This document shows, piece after piece, positions 15,506 through 23,075 of a DNA stretch of 26,957 nucleotides. The stretch lies in the NCBI GenBank assembly GCA_945870115.1, contig CAMBRH010000008.1:1-26957 (forward strand), in the 5' to 3' direction. Made by a program: the position numbers and the translations under genes. The notes beneath the pieces were generated by a model that was given only the letters and a program-made list of their open reading frames with translations, was not told where the DNA came from and did not search any database. This stretch comes from Chitinophaga pinensis (GTDB lineage: Bacteria; Bacteroidota; Bacteroidia; Flavobacteriales_D; Crocinitomicaceae). The stretch's first letter is position 1, and each line of letters opens with the position of its first letter.

Positions 15506-15796
15506 TTATTTTTTCTTTTTTGATTTAGCCTTTTTCTTTTTTTTATCTTTCTTTTTATCTTTCTTTTTATCTTTCTTTTTAGCTTTCTTTTCAGCAGGAA
15601 TTTCAGTTACCTCAATTTCAGGGATTGCAGTTTCAACAGCTTCTTCCTTTTTTTCTTCAGTCGCAATAACTGTTTCAATAGAAATTAAATCATCATTCAA
15701 TGGTTCAACTTTTTTAGGAACTCTTTTTCTAGTAGCCGTTTTTTTTACCTCAATCGTTTCTTTCTGAGATTCAAGATTAGTTTCTTTTTTTATCAT
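15506..15796 (-). CDS. Lysine-rich low-complexity protein with a KKDK-repeat tail
   Basis: A 96-residue protein in two halves. Residues 1-68 are mixed charge with acidic patches (VEPLNDDLISIETV, EEKKEEAVETAIPEIEVTEIP). Residues 69-96 are almost pure lysine (repeating KKDK, then KKKKKAKSKKKK). There is no signal peptide, membrane helix or recognisable domain. The basic tail resembles those of histone H1-like or ribosome-associated bacterial proteins, suggesting nucleic-acid binding, but that is inference from composition. The tail is encoded by a 12-bp tandem repeat (15545-15592). A TTG-N19-TATTTTTG promoter and a strong bidirectional terminator frame the gene, which supports its being a real monocistronic gene. 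Confidence 0.7.
   Translation of the reverse strand: MIKKETNLESQKETIEVKKTATRKRVPKKVEPLNDDLISIETVIATEEKKEEAVETAIPEIEVTEIPAEKKAKKKDKKKDKKKDKKKKKAKSKKKK
15545..15592. repeat. 12-bp tandem repeat encoding the KKDK tail
   Basis: Three exact copies of ATCTTTCTTTTT (15545-15580) and one degenerate copy (AGCTTTCTTTTC, 15581-15592). The unit is a multiple of three, so copy-number change would keep the reading frame. Confidence 0.85.
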
Positions 15797-15857
15797 TATA
15801 AGTTATTTCTGTTTTTAATAATATTGTTTAATTAATTTAATATTAAAATATTATTAA

Positions 15858-15887
15858 CAAAAATACAAACACTTTAATGAATTTCAA
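15858..15887 (-). promoter_or_regulatory. Promoter of the lysine-rich protein gene
   Basis: On the minus strand TTG (15887-15885), a 19-nt spacer and TATTTTTG (15865-15858) match the Bacteroidota consensus at both boxes. The inferred start is about 15853, leaving a leader of roughly 57 nt, the longest inferred here. Confidence 0.55.
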
Positions 15888-15991
15888 TATTAAATTTTTA
15901 AGATAATTTAAAAAGTTGCTGAATAAGAACAAGTTATCCTAGTAAAATTTAATATTGGAAAATAAAATTGTGCCTTAAAGAATGGTATAAT

Positions 15992-16414
15992 CTAATTTAG
16001 AACTGAAAAATTCTCTAAATTTGAAAGAGATAAACTTGTGCTTGAAATTAATTTTTTACGTCTAAGTAAAATTAGGAAATTTTTAGGCTTAATTTTAGTT
16101 TTTAAATTTACATAGCTAAAACCATCGATTGACTTTTCAATTTTAATTGTAATTTCAAAAAAAAATGGAGTTTTAGATTTCAAGCGAATTTTTTTATTTT
16201 TTTCATATTCACTGATTCTAAAATGAAAATTTTCTACTTTTCTGAACAAATTAATTTCCATTGAAATATAGCTTCCTTTTATTTCCTGATTCATTGTAAT
16301 ATGCTTGAGATTTTCAACATAATTTAGCCATTTTGGCAAATGGTCTATATTAAAAATATAATCATTTACTTCATTAAATTGAACTAGTATTTTTTTTTCT
16401 TCTTGTGCTTTCAT
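15992..16414 (-). CDS. SRPBCC/START-like small protein (tentative)
   Basis: A 140-residue soluble protein without a signal peptide. The opening (an N-terminal strand, then NEVNDYIFNIDHLPKWLNYVENL) resembles SRPBCC/polyketide-cyclase folds, in which a helix-grip pocket binds hydrophobic ligands. Alternating strands follow (YISMEINLF, FHFRISEYE, KKIRLKSKTPFFFEITIKIE, FSYVNLKTKIKP) and a basic C-terminus. No catalytic residues can be named. Its ATG lies 6 nt after the stop of the PstS-like gene, so the two are almost certainly co-transcribed, but how a cytoplasmic ligand-binding protein and a lipoprotein would cooperate is unclear. The last 25 residues depart from the usual closing helix of the fold. 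Confidence 0.6.
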   Translation of the reverse strand: MKAQEEKKILVQFNEVNDYIFNIDHLPKWLNYVENLKHITMNQEIKGSYISMEINLFRKVENFHFRISEYEKNKKIRLKSKTPFFFEITIKIEKSIDGFSYVNLKTKIKPKNFLILLRRKKLISSTSLSLSNLENFSVLN

Positions 16415-16420
16415 TGTAAA

Positions 16421-17299
16421 TTAATATCCAAATTCTCTATTTAATGCTTTTTGCATAGGTAAAATTTTGAAAAACCCCTCTCTTTCAATTAAATCTTGTC
16501 CAATATCAGATAATTCAAATTTTATAAAATCGGAAATGATTGGATCTTCAAAATCTACGATGTACTGATATAATGGTCTAGATAATGGATATTGCCCACT
16601 TAAAACAACTAATCTTTCGAAAGGGGAAACAGAATTACCTCCTTCAATTGCAATATTAATTGCCCAGATTCCTCTTTTAGGAAAATGATCTTTATTGGAA
16701 ATACTTTTCAAATCGACATAAGAAAAAGCTGACAAATCAGATTTTACAGCTCTTACAATTTCATTGGAATTATTTTTCTCAACAATATTAGTTGCAAATC
16801 CATTTGGTGCAAATTTTTCTTTGATGAAATGACAAGTTCCCGAACTGTTTTTTCTCCCATAAATGGTGATTTCTAAATTTGGTCCACCTAATTCTTTCCA
16901 ATTTTTTATTTTTCCTTGTAATATCTCACTAATTTGAGTTAAATTAAGTTCATGCACTCCTAATTTTGGATTTACAATTAAAGCAATAGCATCTAATGCA
17001 AAAATTACCTCTTTTACTTTTTTGTCGTTAACTCTTTCAACTTGTTGAATTTCTTCCGGATTTAATTTTCTAGATGAATTCAAATAAAACAAATCACCAG
17101 AAATAAATTCATTAATTGCTTCTTCAGATCCCCCGCCTATAACTTGTATCTTTTTTATCTTACTTTTATTGTGGATTTTTGCTAGCATGTTAACAACTTC
17201 ACTAGAAGTATTAGACCCTTTAAATGTTAATGCTAATTTTTCAGCGTTTTGTTTCGCACAACTTAATAAAAAAAGAACAGTGAATAATATAAATTTCAT
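16421..17299 (-). CDS. PstS-like substrate-binding lipoprotein
   Basis: A 292-residue periplasmic-binding protein of the phosphate-binding type. A lipoprotein signal ends in LLSC (lipidated C14). The fold shows the PstS-type ligand-loop segments GSNTSSEVV (28-36), GGGSEEAI (55-62), NSSRKL (74-79), the hinge strand ALDAIALIVN (101-110), GKIKNWKELGG (129-139) and GRKNSSGT (148-155), which normally contribute oxyanion contacts. Phosphate is the expected ligand, but no pstCAB, phoU or sensor gene is adjacent, so it could act outside the Pst transporter. It heads a two-gene unit with the SRPBCC-like gene, with TAACTTTG 16 nt before its ATG. Confidence 0.85.
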   Translation of the reverse strand: MKFILFTVLFLLSCAKQNAEKLALTFKGSNTSSEVVNMLAKIHNKSKIKKIQVIGGGSEEAINEFISGDLFYLNSSRKLNPEEIQQVERVNDKKVKEVIFALDAIALIVNPKLGVHELNLTQISEILQGKIKNWKELGGPNLEITIYGRKNSSGTCHFIKEKFAPNGFATNIVEKNNSNEIVRAVKSDLSAFSYVDLKSISNKDHFPKRGIWAINIAIEGGNSVSPFERLVVLSGQYPLSRPLYQYIVDFEDPIISDFIKFELSDIGQDLIEREGFFKILPMQKALNREFGY

Positions 17300-17315
17300 A
17301 ATTAATTATTTTCAT

Positions 17316-17323
17316 CAAAGTTA
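17316..17323 (-). promoter_or_regulatory. -7 element of the PstS-like unit
   Basis: TAACTTTG on the minus strand matches TAnnTTTG and ends 16 nt before the ATG at 17299, giving a leader of about 12 nt. I see no Pho-box-like direct repeat beside it. Confidence 0.45.
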
Positions 17324-17420
17324 TGAAATGTTCTTTTTATGCATGTTTTCTCATCATTAAGATAATGTGAAATAAGACCTATAATGGTTTTTCTTCAGAT
17401 AAACTCCTGTTTTAAAAGGT

Positions 17421-18944
17421 TTAAATTTTATTTAATTTGAATAAATCTAATCTTCGATCTTTTAAGTTTTTAACACTTCCGTAATTGTGCAACTCCCGCA
17501 ATAAATCTAGGTCCACATCTGCAATTAAAATCATTTCAGTATTGGGTGTGGCTTCCGATTTTATTCCATTTGTTGGAAAGGAAAAATCACATGGAGTTAA
17601 AACCATTGATTGCGCATATTGAATATCCATATTGTGGACATTTGGTAGATTCCCAACACTTCCAGAAATAACGACATAACACTCATTTTCTATTGCTCTA
17701 GCTTGCGCGCAATGTCTAACTCTTGAGTAACCATTTTGAGTATCGGTCAAAAAAGGTACAAATAAAATGTCCATTCCTTCATCCGCGAGTAATCTTCCAA
17801 GTTCTGGGAATTCTACATCATAACAAATCAAAATTCCAATTTTTCCACAATCTGTTTCAAAGGTTTTTAGTTCAGTTCCACCTTTCATACCCCAAACTTT
17901 TTGTTCATCAGGAGTTATGTGTAGTTTTTCGTATCTTTCTATAGAACCATCACGTTTACAGAGATATCCAACATTATATAGAACTTCATTTTTAATTTCG
18001 GGCATGCTTCCCGTAATGATATTAATGTTGTAAGAAACAGAAAGTTTTGAAAATTCTCGCACAATTTCATCTGTGAAAGTTGCCAATTTTCTTATTGCAT
18101 CAGCCTCATTTAAATGATTGTATTTTGCCATCAAAGGCGCATTAAAAAATTCAGGGAACAAAGCAAAGTCACTTTTATAAGAACTTAAAGTATCAATAAA
18201 AAATTCCGCTTGCTGCATCAAATCTTGAATTTGTTTGTAAGGTCTCATTTGCCATTGCACAAGTCCAACTCTTACAACTTTCTTAATCTGCTTGGTGTTT
18301 TTGTTTGCTTTTGTGTAGTAAATATTTTCCCATTTTAGCAAAACAGCATATTCTTTTGAGTAAACATCACCCTCTAAATAATTTTTTAAAACTCGTACAG
18401 GATAAAATTCATTTGACAATTGAAAATTCAAAACTGGATCGTGAATTTCCATTTGTTTCACTTTTTCAATGTATTCTTTTGGTGTAAATTTTTTCTCATA
18501 TTTATGGTAATTGGGAATTCTACCACCAAAAACCATTTGTTTTAAATTCAATTTTTCACAAAGTTCTTTTCTGTATTCATATAAGCGTCTTCCGAGTCTT
18601 AATCCTCTGTATTTTGGTTTTATAAAAAGATCAATTCCATAAAGCGTATCTCCAAATGGAGTATGGGTAGAAAATGTAAAATTCCCGGTAATCTCTTTAT
18701 AGGTGTGATGGTCGTCAAATTGCTCATAGTCAACAGTTAAGGATAAAGCTGCTCCAGCAATTTCACCATTAACTTTTATGATTATTTGACCCTCGGGAAA
18801 TCTGCTTAAAAGATTTAGAATTTGTTCTTTTTTCCAATATGCCTCAGGCATAGTATCATAAGAACTTATCATTGTTTCTTTTAACTCTTGATAATCTTCA
18901 ATTTGCAAAAAAGTAAGTTCGATGTTTTTGTATTCAACGGGCAT
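17421..18944 (-). CDS. GNAT acetyltransferase / carbon-nitrogen hydrolase fusion
   Basis: A 507-residue bifunctional protein of an architecture known in Bacteroidota and other bacteria. Residues 1-215 are a GNAT domain with the acetyl-CoA-binding loop RGLRLGRRLY (113-122) and the strand LYGIDLFIKPKY before it. Residues 224-495 are a nitrilase-superfamily domain with the complete Glu-Lys-Cys triad: E265 (FPEFF), K340 (YEKLH) and C374 (LICYDVEFPE). The hydrolase would cut an amide or nitrile C-N bond, and the GNAT half would acylate an amine, but neither substrate can be read from sequence. The protein is cytoplasmic. It lies 14 nt downstream of a nucleotidyltransferase-fold gene and is likely co-transcribed from the element at 19764-19771. 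Confidence 0.92.
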   Translation of the reverse strand: MPVEYKNIELTFLQIEDYQELKETMISSYDTMPEAYWKKEQILNLLSRFPEGQIIIKVNGEIAGAALSLTVDYEQFDDHHTYKEITGNFTFSTHTPFGDTLYGIDLFIKPKYRGLRLGRRLYEYRKELCEKLNLKQMVFGGRIPNYHKYEKKFTPKEYIEKVKQMEIHDPVLNFQLSNEFYPVRVLKNYLEGDVYSKEYAVLLKWENIYYTKANKNTKQIKKVVRVGLVQWQMRPYKQIQDLMQQAEFFIDTLSSYKSDFALFPEFFNAPLMAKYNHLNEADAIRKLATFTDEIVREFSKLSVSYNINIITGSMPEIKNEVLYNVGYLCKRDGSIERYEKLHITPDEQKVWGMKGGTELKTFETDCGKIGILICYDVEFPELGRLLADEGMDILFVPFLTDTQNGYSRVRHCAQARAIENECYVVISGSVGNLPNVHNMDIQYAQSMVLTPCDFSFPTNGIKSEATPNTEMILIADVDLDLLRELHNYGSVKNLKDRRLDLFKLNKI

Positions 18945-18958
18945 AATTTTATTTTTCT

Positions 18959-19717
18959 TTAAGAAATAATATCTCTCACATATTGCTCTGTTAAACTAAT
19001 TTTTGCCATGTTTTGAATTTTTTTCTTTTCATCAATACTTAAATAATTGGAAATTACGTTGTACGTATTTGAAGGGTCATAAAATTTATCTTCAATAAAA
19101 TCTTTTCTCAAATAATCCAAAATTTTAATTATTCTTGAGTACAAATTCTTTTTCTTACATTTGCGTAAAACATCAATAACTACTAGTTCTAAATATATTG
19201 TAGGAAAATTTAGTTGATGTTTTTCCCTCCATAATTTGATAAGAATAATTTCTTTTTGAAAATTTGATTCAAGCACATTTGTGGTATGAATATTAAAGTT
19301 TGAAATGACTTCTTGACTGAATTTAAGATTTTCCATAATATGAAAATTATAACTTTTTAATTTTTTCTTTGCGAAAAATATATTAAAATCTATTCCTTTA
19401 TAATTAAATTCCAATTGATTGTTTTTCCTAACAGCTTGCCATTCTGGGAATTGAAGGTAATTAAAAAACCATTGCGCAAGTTCATAAATCGGTCTTTTGT
19501 CTTTTTCTTTTATTGAAACCAATAGTTTAATTCGTGGATTTTCACTGATGTTTGTGCCCTTGATACTTGAGCCAAAAGTAACTATCTGACTGATTTTTTT
19601 ACTTTCAAAAGATAAAATTAATTTTTTAACTTCTTTGACAATTTTCTCATCAAATTTTTCATTTGAATGCTCAATTTTTTGTATCAATTCTTGCAAATAT
19701 GATTCGATGCCTTTCAT
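18959..19717 (-). CDS. Nucleotidyltransferase-fold (OAS/CD-NTase-like) protein with degenerate active site
   Basis: A 252-residue cytoplasmic protein. Residues 40-70 carry the pol-beta/OAS glycine-serine turn (TFGSSIKGT, 47-55) that normally precedes a D-x-D metal pair; here the matching positions read P-R-I-K (61-64), so Arg62 and Lys64 stand where Asp is expected. The third carboxylate strand reads IDFNIFFA (109-116), with Asn112 in the expected position, although Asp110 two residues earlier could partly substitute. The C-terminal half matches the helical OAS-like domain: LIKLWREKHQLNFPTIYLELVVIDVL (159-184) and FYDPSNTYNVISNYLS (212-227). Fold assignment is good; activity is probably lost. 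It is the first gene of a unit with the GNAT-nitrilase gene; no CBASS effector or cap gene is nearby. Confidence 0.72.
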   Translation of the reverse strand: MKGIESYLQELIQKIEHSNEKFDEKIVKEVKKLILSFESKKISQIVTFGSSIKGTNISENPRIKLLVSIKEKDKRPIYELAQWFFNYLQFPEWQAVRKNNQLEFNYKGIDFNIFFAKKKLKSYNFHIMENLKFSQEVISNFNIHTTNVLESNFQKEIILIKLWREKHQLNFPTIYLELVVIDVLRKCKKKNLYSRIIKILDYLRKDFIEDKFYDPSNTYNVISNYLSIDEKKKIQNMAKISLTEQYVRDIIS

Positions 19718-20238
19718 CTTTTTTCTGCGAACTTATAAAAAAAATAGTTGTTATTTTATAAAACAAAGCTAAGGTAATTATAATTTAACATGAAGGTAAT
19801 ATTTCCTTAATATATATATATAAAATGTATTAAGAATTTAATTTGTTTAATGTTCATCTCTTTTGAACTATGCAACTTAAACTAACCATTTTCCATTAAT
19901 ATTTAAAACTTTCGATTTTTGTTGTAATAACAACTATTTAAGAAATATTTGACAAACTATAAGTTGATACCGTTTTTCCACTTTGAAGATTAAAAAAAAT
20001 GGTTTACAAAAAACACCTGACATTCTTTAAATTCATTTAAAAGGGAGATAAAATTTATTTCAATAAATTATTGTAGTACAAAAGAATAACATAATCCAAA
20101 ATAAAAAAATCGATTTTATAAAGCAAATTTCAATCAAAATAACTAAATTTACCGCGTAAAAACTTTTTACATTTAAATAAGTAAAATCTGGGGATTTCTA
20201 AAAATGAAGTTTTTGAAAGCTCCACAAACAAAAAAAAT
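19718..20238. other. Gene-free divergent region before aconitase
   Basis: About 520 nt of very AT-rich sequence without a credible gene. It contains a TATATATATATA tract (19811-19822), a small dyad GTTGT-AATA-ACAAC (19921-19934), an imperfect -7 element TAAATTTA on the plus strand (20144-20151) that may serve aconitase, and the -7 element of the nucleotidyltransferase unit at its left end. Its size suggests room for regulation of the aconitase gene, but no named operator or riboswitch is recognisable. Confidence 0.5.
19764..19771 (-). promoter_or_regulatory. Putative -7 element of the nucleotidyltransferase/GNAT-nitrilase unit
   Basis: TAGCTTTG on the minus strand matches TAnnTTTG, 46 nt before the ATG at 19717. 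The -33 box is not evident. Confidence 0.4.
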
Positions 20239-22503
20239 ATGGTTTTTGATTTAGACATGATTAAGAAAGTATATGCCAAATTTCCTGAGCGAATTGAAGC
20301 TGCTCGTAAGGTTGTTGGTAAACCATTAACACTTTCAGAAAAAATTCTTTACGCTCATCTTTGGGATGGAAATGCTAATTCTTCCTTCGAAAGAGGAAAT
20401 TCTTATGTAGATTTTGCGCCTGATAGAGTTGCTATGCAGGATGCAACAGCTCAAATGGCTTTGTTACAATTTATGCAAGCTGGTAAGAAAAAAGTAGCTG
20501 TACCTTCAACAGTTCACGCAGATCACTTGATTCAAGCGAAAGTTGGTGCAACAAAAGATTTACAAGAATCATTAAATCAAAATAACGAAGTTTTTAATTT
20601 TCTTTCATCAATTTCAAATAAATATGGTATTGGTTTCTGGAAACCAGGGGCTGGAATCATTCATCAAGTTGTTTTAGAAAACTATGCATTCCCTGGAGGA
20701 ATGATGATTGGAACAGATTCTCATACAGTTAATGCTGGTGGTTTAGGAATGGTTGCAATTGGTGTTGGTGGTGCTGATGCTGTTGATGTCATGGCTGGAA
20801 TGGCTTGGGAATTGAAATTTCCAAAATTAATCGGAATTAAATTAACAGGAAAATTAAGCGGTTGGACTTCTGCAAAAGACGTAATTTTAAAAGTTGCTGA
20901 TATTCTTACCGTGAAAGGCGGAACTGGAGCAATTGTTGAATATTTCGGAGAAGGAGCCATTTCACTTTCTTGTACAGGAAAAGGAACTATATGCAACATG
21001 GGTGCTGAAATTGGAGCAACAACTTCAACTTTTGGTTACGATGATTCAATGAGAAGATATTTAGCTGCAACAGGTCGTCAAGATGTTGTTGATGCTGCTG
21101 ATGAAATTGCTGAGCACTTAACAGGAGATTCTGAAGTTTATACAAATCCGCAATTATATTTCGATCAAGTAATTGAAATAAATTTATCTGAATTAGAGCC
21201 ACATATAAATGGACCTTTCACGCCAGATAGAGGAACTCCAGTTTCTAAAATGAAAGCTGAAGCCGAAGCAAATGGATGGCCATTAAAGGTTGAATGGGGA
21301 CTAATTGGTTCTTGTACAAATTCATCATACGAAGATATGGCTCGTGCTGCTTCAATCGTTGAGCAAGCTGTAGCTCATGGAATTACTCCAAAAGCAGAAT
21401 TCGGAATTAATCCAGGTTCAGAACAAGTTCGTTACACAATTGAAAGAGACGGAATTATTTCTACTTTTGAAAAAATGGGTACAAAAGTATTTACAAATGC
21501 TTGTGGTCCATGTATCGGACAATGGGATCGTGAAGGTGCTGAAAAACAAGAGAAAAATACAATTATCCACTCTTTTAATAGAAATTTCTCCAAAAGAGCA
21601 GATGGAAATCCAAATACGCATGCTTTTGTAAGTTCGCCAGAAATGGTTGCTGCAATCGCAATTTCAGGAAATTTAGGCTTCAATCCTTTGACTGATACAT
21701 TAACGAATGATAAAGGTGAACAAGTTAAATTGAATCCTCCAAAAGGTGATGAATTGCCAACTAAAGGTTTTGACGTTGAAGATTCTGGTTATCAAGCGCC
21801 TGTTGAAGATGGAAGTGGAGTAGTAATTAATGTTTCACCAGATTCTTCTCGTTTACAATTATTAGAGAACTTCCCAATCTGGGACGGAAAAAATATTTTG
21901 GGAGCAAAATTATTGATTAAAGCTAAAGGAAAATGTACAACGGATCATATTTCTATGGCTGGACCATGGTTACGTTACCGCGGACATTTAGATAATATTT
22001 CTAATAACATGTTAATTGGTGCTGAAAATGCTTTCACTGGAAAAGCAAATGAGGTGAAAAATCAGTTAACTGGCGCAAGTGGAGAAGTTCCTGCTGTACA
22101 ACGTGCATATAAAGCTGCTGGAATTCCAACAATTGTTGTTGGAGATCATAATTATGGAGAAGGTTCATCTCGTGAGCACGCTGCAATGGAGCCAAGACAT
22201 TTAGGTGTGAGGGCTGTCATCGTTAAGTCTTTTGCAAGAATTCACGAAACAAACCTTAAAAAACAAGGAATGTTAGGTTTAACATTTGCAACAGAAGCTG
22301 ATTACGATAAAATTCAAGAAGATGATACGTTTAATTTTATTGATTTAGAATCATTTACAGCTGGAAAACAGTTGACTTTGGAACTAATTCATGCAAATGG
22401 TACGAAAGAATCAATTTTATTAAATCATACTTACAATGAATCTCAAATTGATTGGTTTAAAGCAGGTTCTGCGTTAAATTTAATTAAATTAATGGAAAAT
22501 TAA
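20239..22503 (+). CDS. acn: Aconitate hydratase, mitochondrial type
   Basis: It interconverts citrate and isocitrate in the TCA cycle through a [4Fe-4S] cluster. The 754 residues fit the mitochondrial-type aconitase, shorter than bacterial AcnA (about 890). The three cluster ligands are C359 (LIGSCTNSS), C422 and C425 (ACGPCIGQW). The substrate-binding segments GTDSHTVNAGGLGM and the swivelling-domain motif GEGSSREHAAMEPRHLG near the C-terminus are intact. The start MVFDLDMIKKVY matches Bacteroidota orthologues. A hairpin terminator follows directly (22522-22557), and the upstream gap is 521 nt, so it is a single-gene unit. A 16-codon upstream frame (20204-20254) overlaps the start. Confidence 0.96.
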   Translation: MVFDLDMIKKVYAKFPERIEAARKVVGKPLTLSEKILYAHLWDGNANSSFERGNSYVDFAPDRVAMQDATAQMALLQFMQAGKKKVAVPSTVHADHLIQAKVGATKDLQESLNQNNEVFNFLSSISNKYGIGFWKPGAGIIHQVVLENYAFPGGMMIGTDSHTVNAGGLGMVAIGVGGADAVDVMAGMAWELKFPKLIGIKLTGKLSGWTSAKDVILKVADILTVKGGTGAIVEYFGEGAISLSCTGKGTICNMGAEIGATTSTFGYDDSMRRYLAATGRQDVVDAADEIAEHLTGDSEVYTNPQLYFDQVIEINLSELEPHINGPFTPDRGTPVSKMKAEAEANGWPLKVEWGLIGSCTNSSYEDMARAASIVEQAVAHGITPKAEFGINPGSEQVRYTIERDGIISTFEKMGTKVFTNACGPCIGQWDREGAEKQEKNTIIHSFNRNFSKRADGNPNTHAFVSSPEMVAAIAISGNLGFNPLTDTLTNDKGEQVKLNPPKGDELPTKGFDVEDSGYQAPVEDGSGVVINVSPDSSRLQLLENFPIWDGKNILGAKLLIKAKGKCTTDHISMAGPWLRYRGHLDNISNNMLIGAENAFTGKANEVKNQLTGASGEVPAVQRAYKAAGIPTIVVGDHNYGEGSSREHAAMEPRHLGVRAVIVKSFARIHETNLKKQGMLGLTFATEADYDKIQEDDTFNFIDLESFTAGKQLTLELIHANGTKESILLNHTYNESQIDWFKAGSALNLIKLMEN

Positions 22504-22521
22504 TAGATTTTTATTTCTCAT

Positions 22522-22557
22522 AAAAGGCTGATTTATTTATTTAAGTCAGCCTTTTTT
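22522..22557 (+). terminator. Rho-independent terminator of aconitase
   Basis: AAAAGGCTGA (22522-22531) pairs with TCAGCCTTTT (22546-22555) in a 10-bp stem followed by a T-run, 18 nt after the stop codon. Confidence 0.85.
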
Positions 22558-22648
22558 GTTTTATTATAAATTATTTTCAAAATAAACACTAAAATAATTT
22601 GTTTTATAAAAAAAAAATGATAACTTGGTTCTTCTAAAAAGATAAACC

Positions 22649-22927
22649 ATGCAAGTATTAGACTATCAAACAATCGAAAAAGAAGTTGTTCCTTCTTTGA
22701 CATTTAAAAAGGAAATGTCATTTAAACAGCACCCAGATTTGAGAGAACAAATCGAAAAAGCAACACTTTTAGGAAATGGTTATCGAACGAAGGTTTCTAT
22801 TTATTTTTATGACGACGAAGGTTTAAAACGAGTTGAAACAACGATCTGGGCGGCAGGTGCAAAATATATATGTCTAAAAGGTGGCGTTTGGATTCCAATA
22901 TCAAGAATAACTGAAATTAAATTTTAG
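22649..22927 (+). CDS. Small conserved hypothetical protein, 92 residues
   Basis: A soluble 92-residue protein that I recall only as a conserved unknown of Flavobacteriales. It begins MQVLDYQTIEKEVVPSLTFKKE, has a helix (HPDLREQIEKATLLG), then a beta-hairpin-like C-terminal half (KVSIYFYDDEGLKRVETTIWAAG, AKYICLKGGVWIPISRITEIKF). There is no signal peptide and no catalytic motif. The C-terminal half, with a closing I-x-R-I-x-E-I-x-F, looks like a small beta-barrel of the SH3/PRC kind, which is a guess from strand pattern only. It stands alone between the aconitase terminator and the DsbD pair; a degenerate -7 (TAACTTGG) is the only promoter hint. Confidence 0.68.
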   Translation: MQVLDYQTIEKEVVPSLTFKKEMSFKQHPDLREQIEKATLLGNGYRTKVSIYFYDDEGLKRVETTIWAAGAKYICLKGGVWIPISRITEIKF

Positions 22928-23039
22928 TACTGATATTCAATATTTTAAAATTTTATAATGCGAAATTCTATAAGTAATTGCTACTTGAAAATGCAATAAT
23001 TACTTTGAAGAAGAATCTTATTTAATCCGTTTCATTTTG

Positions 23040-23047
23040 TACTTTTG
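23040..23047 (+). promoter_or_regulatory. -7 element of the DsbD-alpha/DsbD unit
   Basis: TACTTTTG matches TAnnTTTG and ends 28 nt before the ATG at 23076. It excludes a TTG codon at 23037 as start, since that lies upstream of the transcription start. Confidence 0.5.
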
Positions 23048-23075
23048 TTATAATCTTTTTTTATACAAAATTCAA

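Noticed and set aside
15538..15592. Possible CRISPR-like array
   Set aside because: The 12-bp units are directly abutted with no spacers and encode a continuous lysine-rich tail.
18959..19717. CBASS defence operon
   Set aside because: The nucleotidyltransferase lacks the expected catalytic carboxylates, and no effector, E1/E2/JAB or HORMA/TRIP13 gene is adjacent.
19811..19822. TATATATATATA tract as an origin or recombination site
   Set aside because: No DnaA boxes, iterons or partner repeats are visible around it; simple AT tracts are expected at this base composition.
23037..23075. Upstream TTG start for the DsbD-alpha protein
   Set aside because: TTG 23037 lies before the -7 box at 23040-23047, and the extra 13 residues would bury the signal peptide.
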